In this document: positions 5,767 through 6,840 of the stretch, one piece after another
How positions within the stretch are numbered: the first letter of the stretch is position 1
How the letters are laid out: every line of letters begins with the position of its first letter
From: Actinomycetota bacterium
GTDB taxonomy: Bacteria > Actinomycetota > Actinomycetes > Nanopelagicales > Nanopelagicaceae
Assembly: GCA_009698975.1 (NCBI GenBank)
Contig: WLPB01000060.1
Location: 1-6,840, forward strand
Length of the DNA: 6,840 bases
Direction: 5' to 3'
The notes under the pieces: model-generated
Databases searched by the model: none
The model's input: the letters and a program-made list of their open reading frames with translations, nothing else
Told to the model about the DNA's origin: nothing
Made by a program: the position numbers and the translations under genes

Positions 5767-6840
5767 ATGACCACGATTAAGATTTCTGATGGCATTATCA
5801 AAGATGACATTCTTGTTGTGGGCCTTTCAATCAAAACAGCCAAGGGTTCGCTTCAGATTGAATCTGGCGATCTCGCACTCGAGACCAAGGCTCTACTGGC
5901 ATCGCTCAATGATCTAGGAGCGACCGGAAAGAGCGATGAAGTTATTCTTATTCCTGGCACAAATACTCGGCTGATTGCATTTACCGGACTCGGTAAGGCT
6001 GAAAGTGTCTACAACGATGAGGTCTTGCGCCGAGCAGCTGGCGCAGCGGCTAGAGCTGTCGCCGGAAACTCAAGTGCAACATTTGCCCTTCCCGCTAAGA
6101 GCGCCGCAGCCGTGAAGGCGGTAGCAGAAGGTGCAGCGCTAGGGGCGTACCTATTTGATCAGTTTAGAGGATCTACTAAGTCGGCACAGAAGAGCCCACT
6201 TAAATCAATCACCGTCTACTCTTCATTGGTAAATGGCGCGCAAGCTAAAGCACTTGCCGAACACGCAGGAGTGATTGCAAAGTACACAACTACGGTTCGC
6301 GATTTAGTGAACACTCCCCCAAGCCACCTCACTCCAGATTCATTCTGCAAGATTATGAGTGAAGTAGTGAAGGAAGCTGGTGGCGCAGCACTTGGCCTAA
6401 AGGTAACAATTTTCAATGAGAGTCAATTGAAGAGTAAGGGTTACGGCGGCATCACCGCAGTTGGACAAGGTTCTGCCAATCCACCACGACTCCTTCATAT
6501 TTCTTATCAACCCAAAGGCGTGAAGGCGAAGAAGAAATATGCCTTCGTCGGCAAGGGAATCACTTTTGATACCGGCGGCCTTGCTCTTAAGCCAGCACTG
6601 GGCATGGAAGCGATGAAATCAGATATGGCCGGAGCTGCTGCAATCTCTGCTGCAGCAGTTGCAATCGCTGTTTTGAAAATTCCCGTAGCAATTGATGCTT
6701 GGGCGCCACTCGCTGAAAACATGGTCAGCGATAACGCAACTCGTCCTTCTGACATCATCACTATGTACGGTGGAAAAACTGTTGAAGTTCTCAATCCAGA
6801 TGCCGAAGGTCGCCTAGTTCTCGGAGATGCTCTCGTGAAG
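5767..6840 (+). CDS. pepA: Leucyl aminopeptidase PepA (M17), C-terminus cut by window edge
   Basis: A cytosolic two-metal peptidase that removes N-terminal residues, especially leucine, in peptide turnover. 358 codons are present out of a usual total of about 490-510, with the frame still open at 6840. The variable N-terminal domain covers about 1-165, and the catalytic domain begins near VRDLVNTPPSHLTP (177-190). The metal and catalytic residues keep the E. coli PepA spacing, offset by seven: K263 and D268 in GKGITFDTGG, K275 in LKP, D286 in MKSDMAG, and D345, E347 and R349 in the family signature NPDAEGRLVLGDAL (343-356). The signature has proline in place of the common threonine and VLGDAL in place of VLADAL, both tolerated variants. 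The start is fixed by the AAGGAG site. It is divergent from gcvT and separated from it by 62 bp. The missing part would hold only the end of the catalytic domain. Confidence 0.97.
   Translation, partial: MTTIKISDGIIKDDILVVGLSIKTAKGSLQIESGDLALETKALLASLNDLGATGKSDEVILIPGTNTRLIAFTGLGKAESVYNDEVLRRAAGAAARAVAGNSSATFALPAKSAAAVKAVAEGAALGAYLFDQFRGSTKSAQKSPLKSITVYSSLVNGAQAKALAEHAGVIAKYTTTVRDLVNTPPSHLTPDSFCKIMSEVVKEAGGAALGLKVTIFNESQLKSKGYGGITAVGQGSANPPRLLHISYQPKGVKAKKKYAFVGKGITFDTGGLALKPALGMEAMKSDMAGAAAISAAAVAIAVLKIPVAIDAWAPLAENMVSDNATRPSDIITMYGGKTVEVLNPDAEGRLVLGDALVK

Noticed and set aside
5502..5780. Plus-strand open frame of 92 codons running across the gcvT start into pepA
   Set aside because: It is mostly the complement of the conserved gcvT N-terminus and then overlaps the pepA start in another frame; the composition is arginine-rich and shadow-like.

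Overview
The window looks like a chromosomal piece of an actinobacterium with a compact, mid-GC genome. The reasons are the actinobacterial gene families (a secreted protein resembling Streptomyces SCO2322 next to an ECF transporter with a fused double ATPase), the gcvT/pepA neighbourhood that I recall from mycobacteria, apparently leaderless starts, and very tight packing with 4-bp start/stop overlaps. A freshwater Nanopelagicales-type lineage would fit, but that is inference from style and not a marker-gene call.

Layout: (1) bases 1-659, minus strand: the first two thirds of an aldo/keto reductase, cut by the window edge, with a good leaderless promoter. (2) Bases 660-940: a divergent regulatory region. 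It holds that promoter, a dyad, a compact cobalamin riboswitch read on the plus strand whose stems and L5-L13 kissing loop can be drawn base by base, and a possible ribosome-site-sequestering expression platform. (3) Bases 941-4635, plus strand: a four-gene operon of a secreted SCO2322-like protein, EcfT, a fused two-domain EcfA ATPase and a CbrT-like S component. (4) Bases 4616-5704, minus strand: gcvT, the glycine cleavage T-protein, whose 3' end overlaps the transport operon tail to tail by 20 bp. (5) Bases 5705-5766: a 62-bp divergent promoter region. (6) Bases 5767-6840, plus strand: pepA, an M17 leucyl aminopeptidase, cut by the right edge after its active-site motifs.

How it works together: the operon carries all the membrane and ATPase parts of an energy-coupling-factor importer (two ATPase domains, T, S) behind a B12-sensing leader, so it most likely imports cobalamin or a related corrinoid and is shut down when B12 is plentiful. 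The first gene of the operon encodes an exported protein with four cysteines and no known biochemical role; its position makes it the best candidate here for an undescribed part of corrinoid capture. gcvT and pepA are housekeeping genes with no evident tie to B12. I saw no tRNA, rRNA, CRISPR array, insertion sequence or phage gene.
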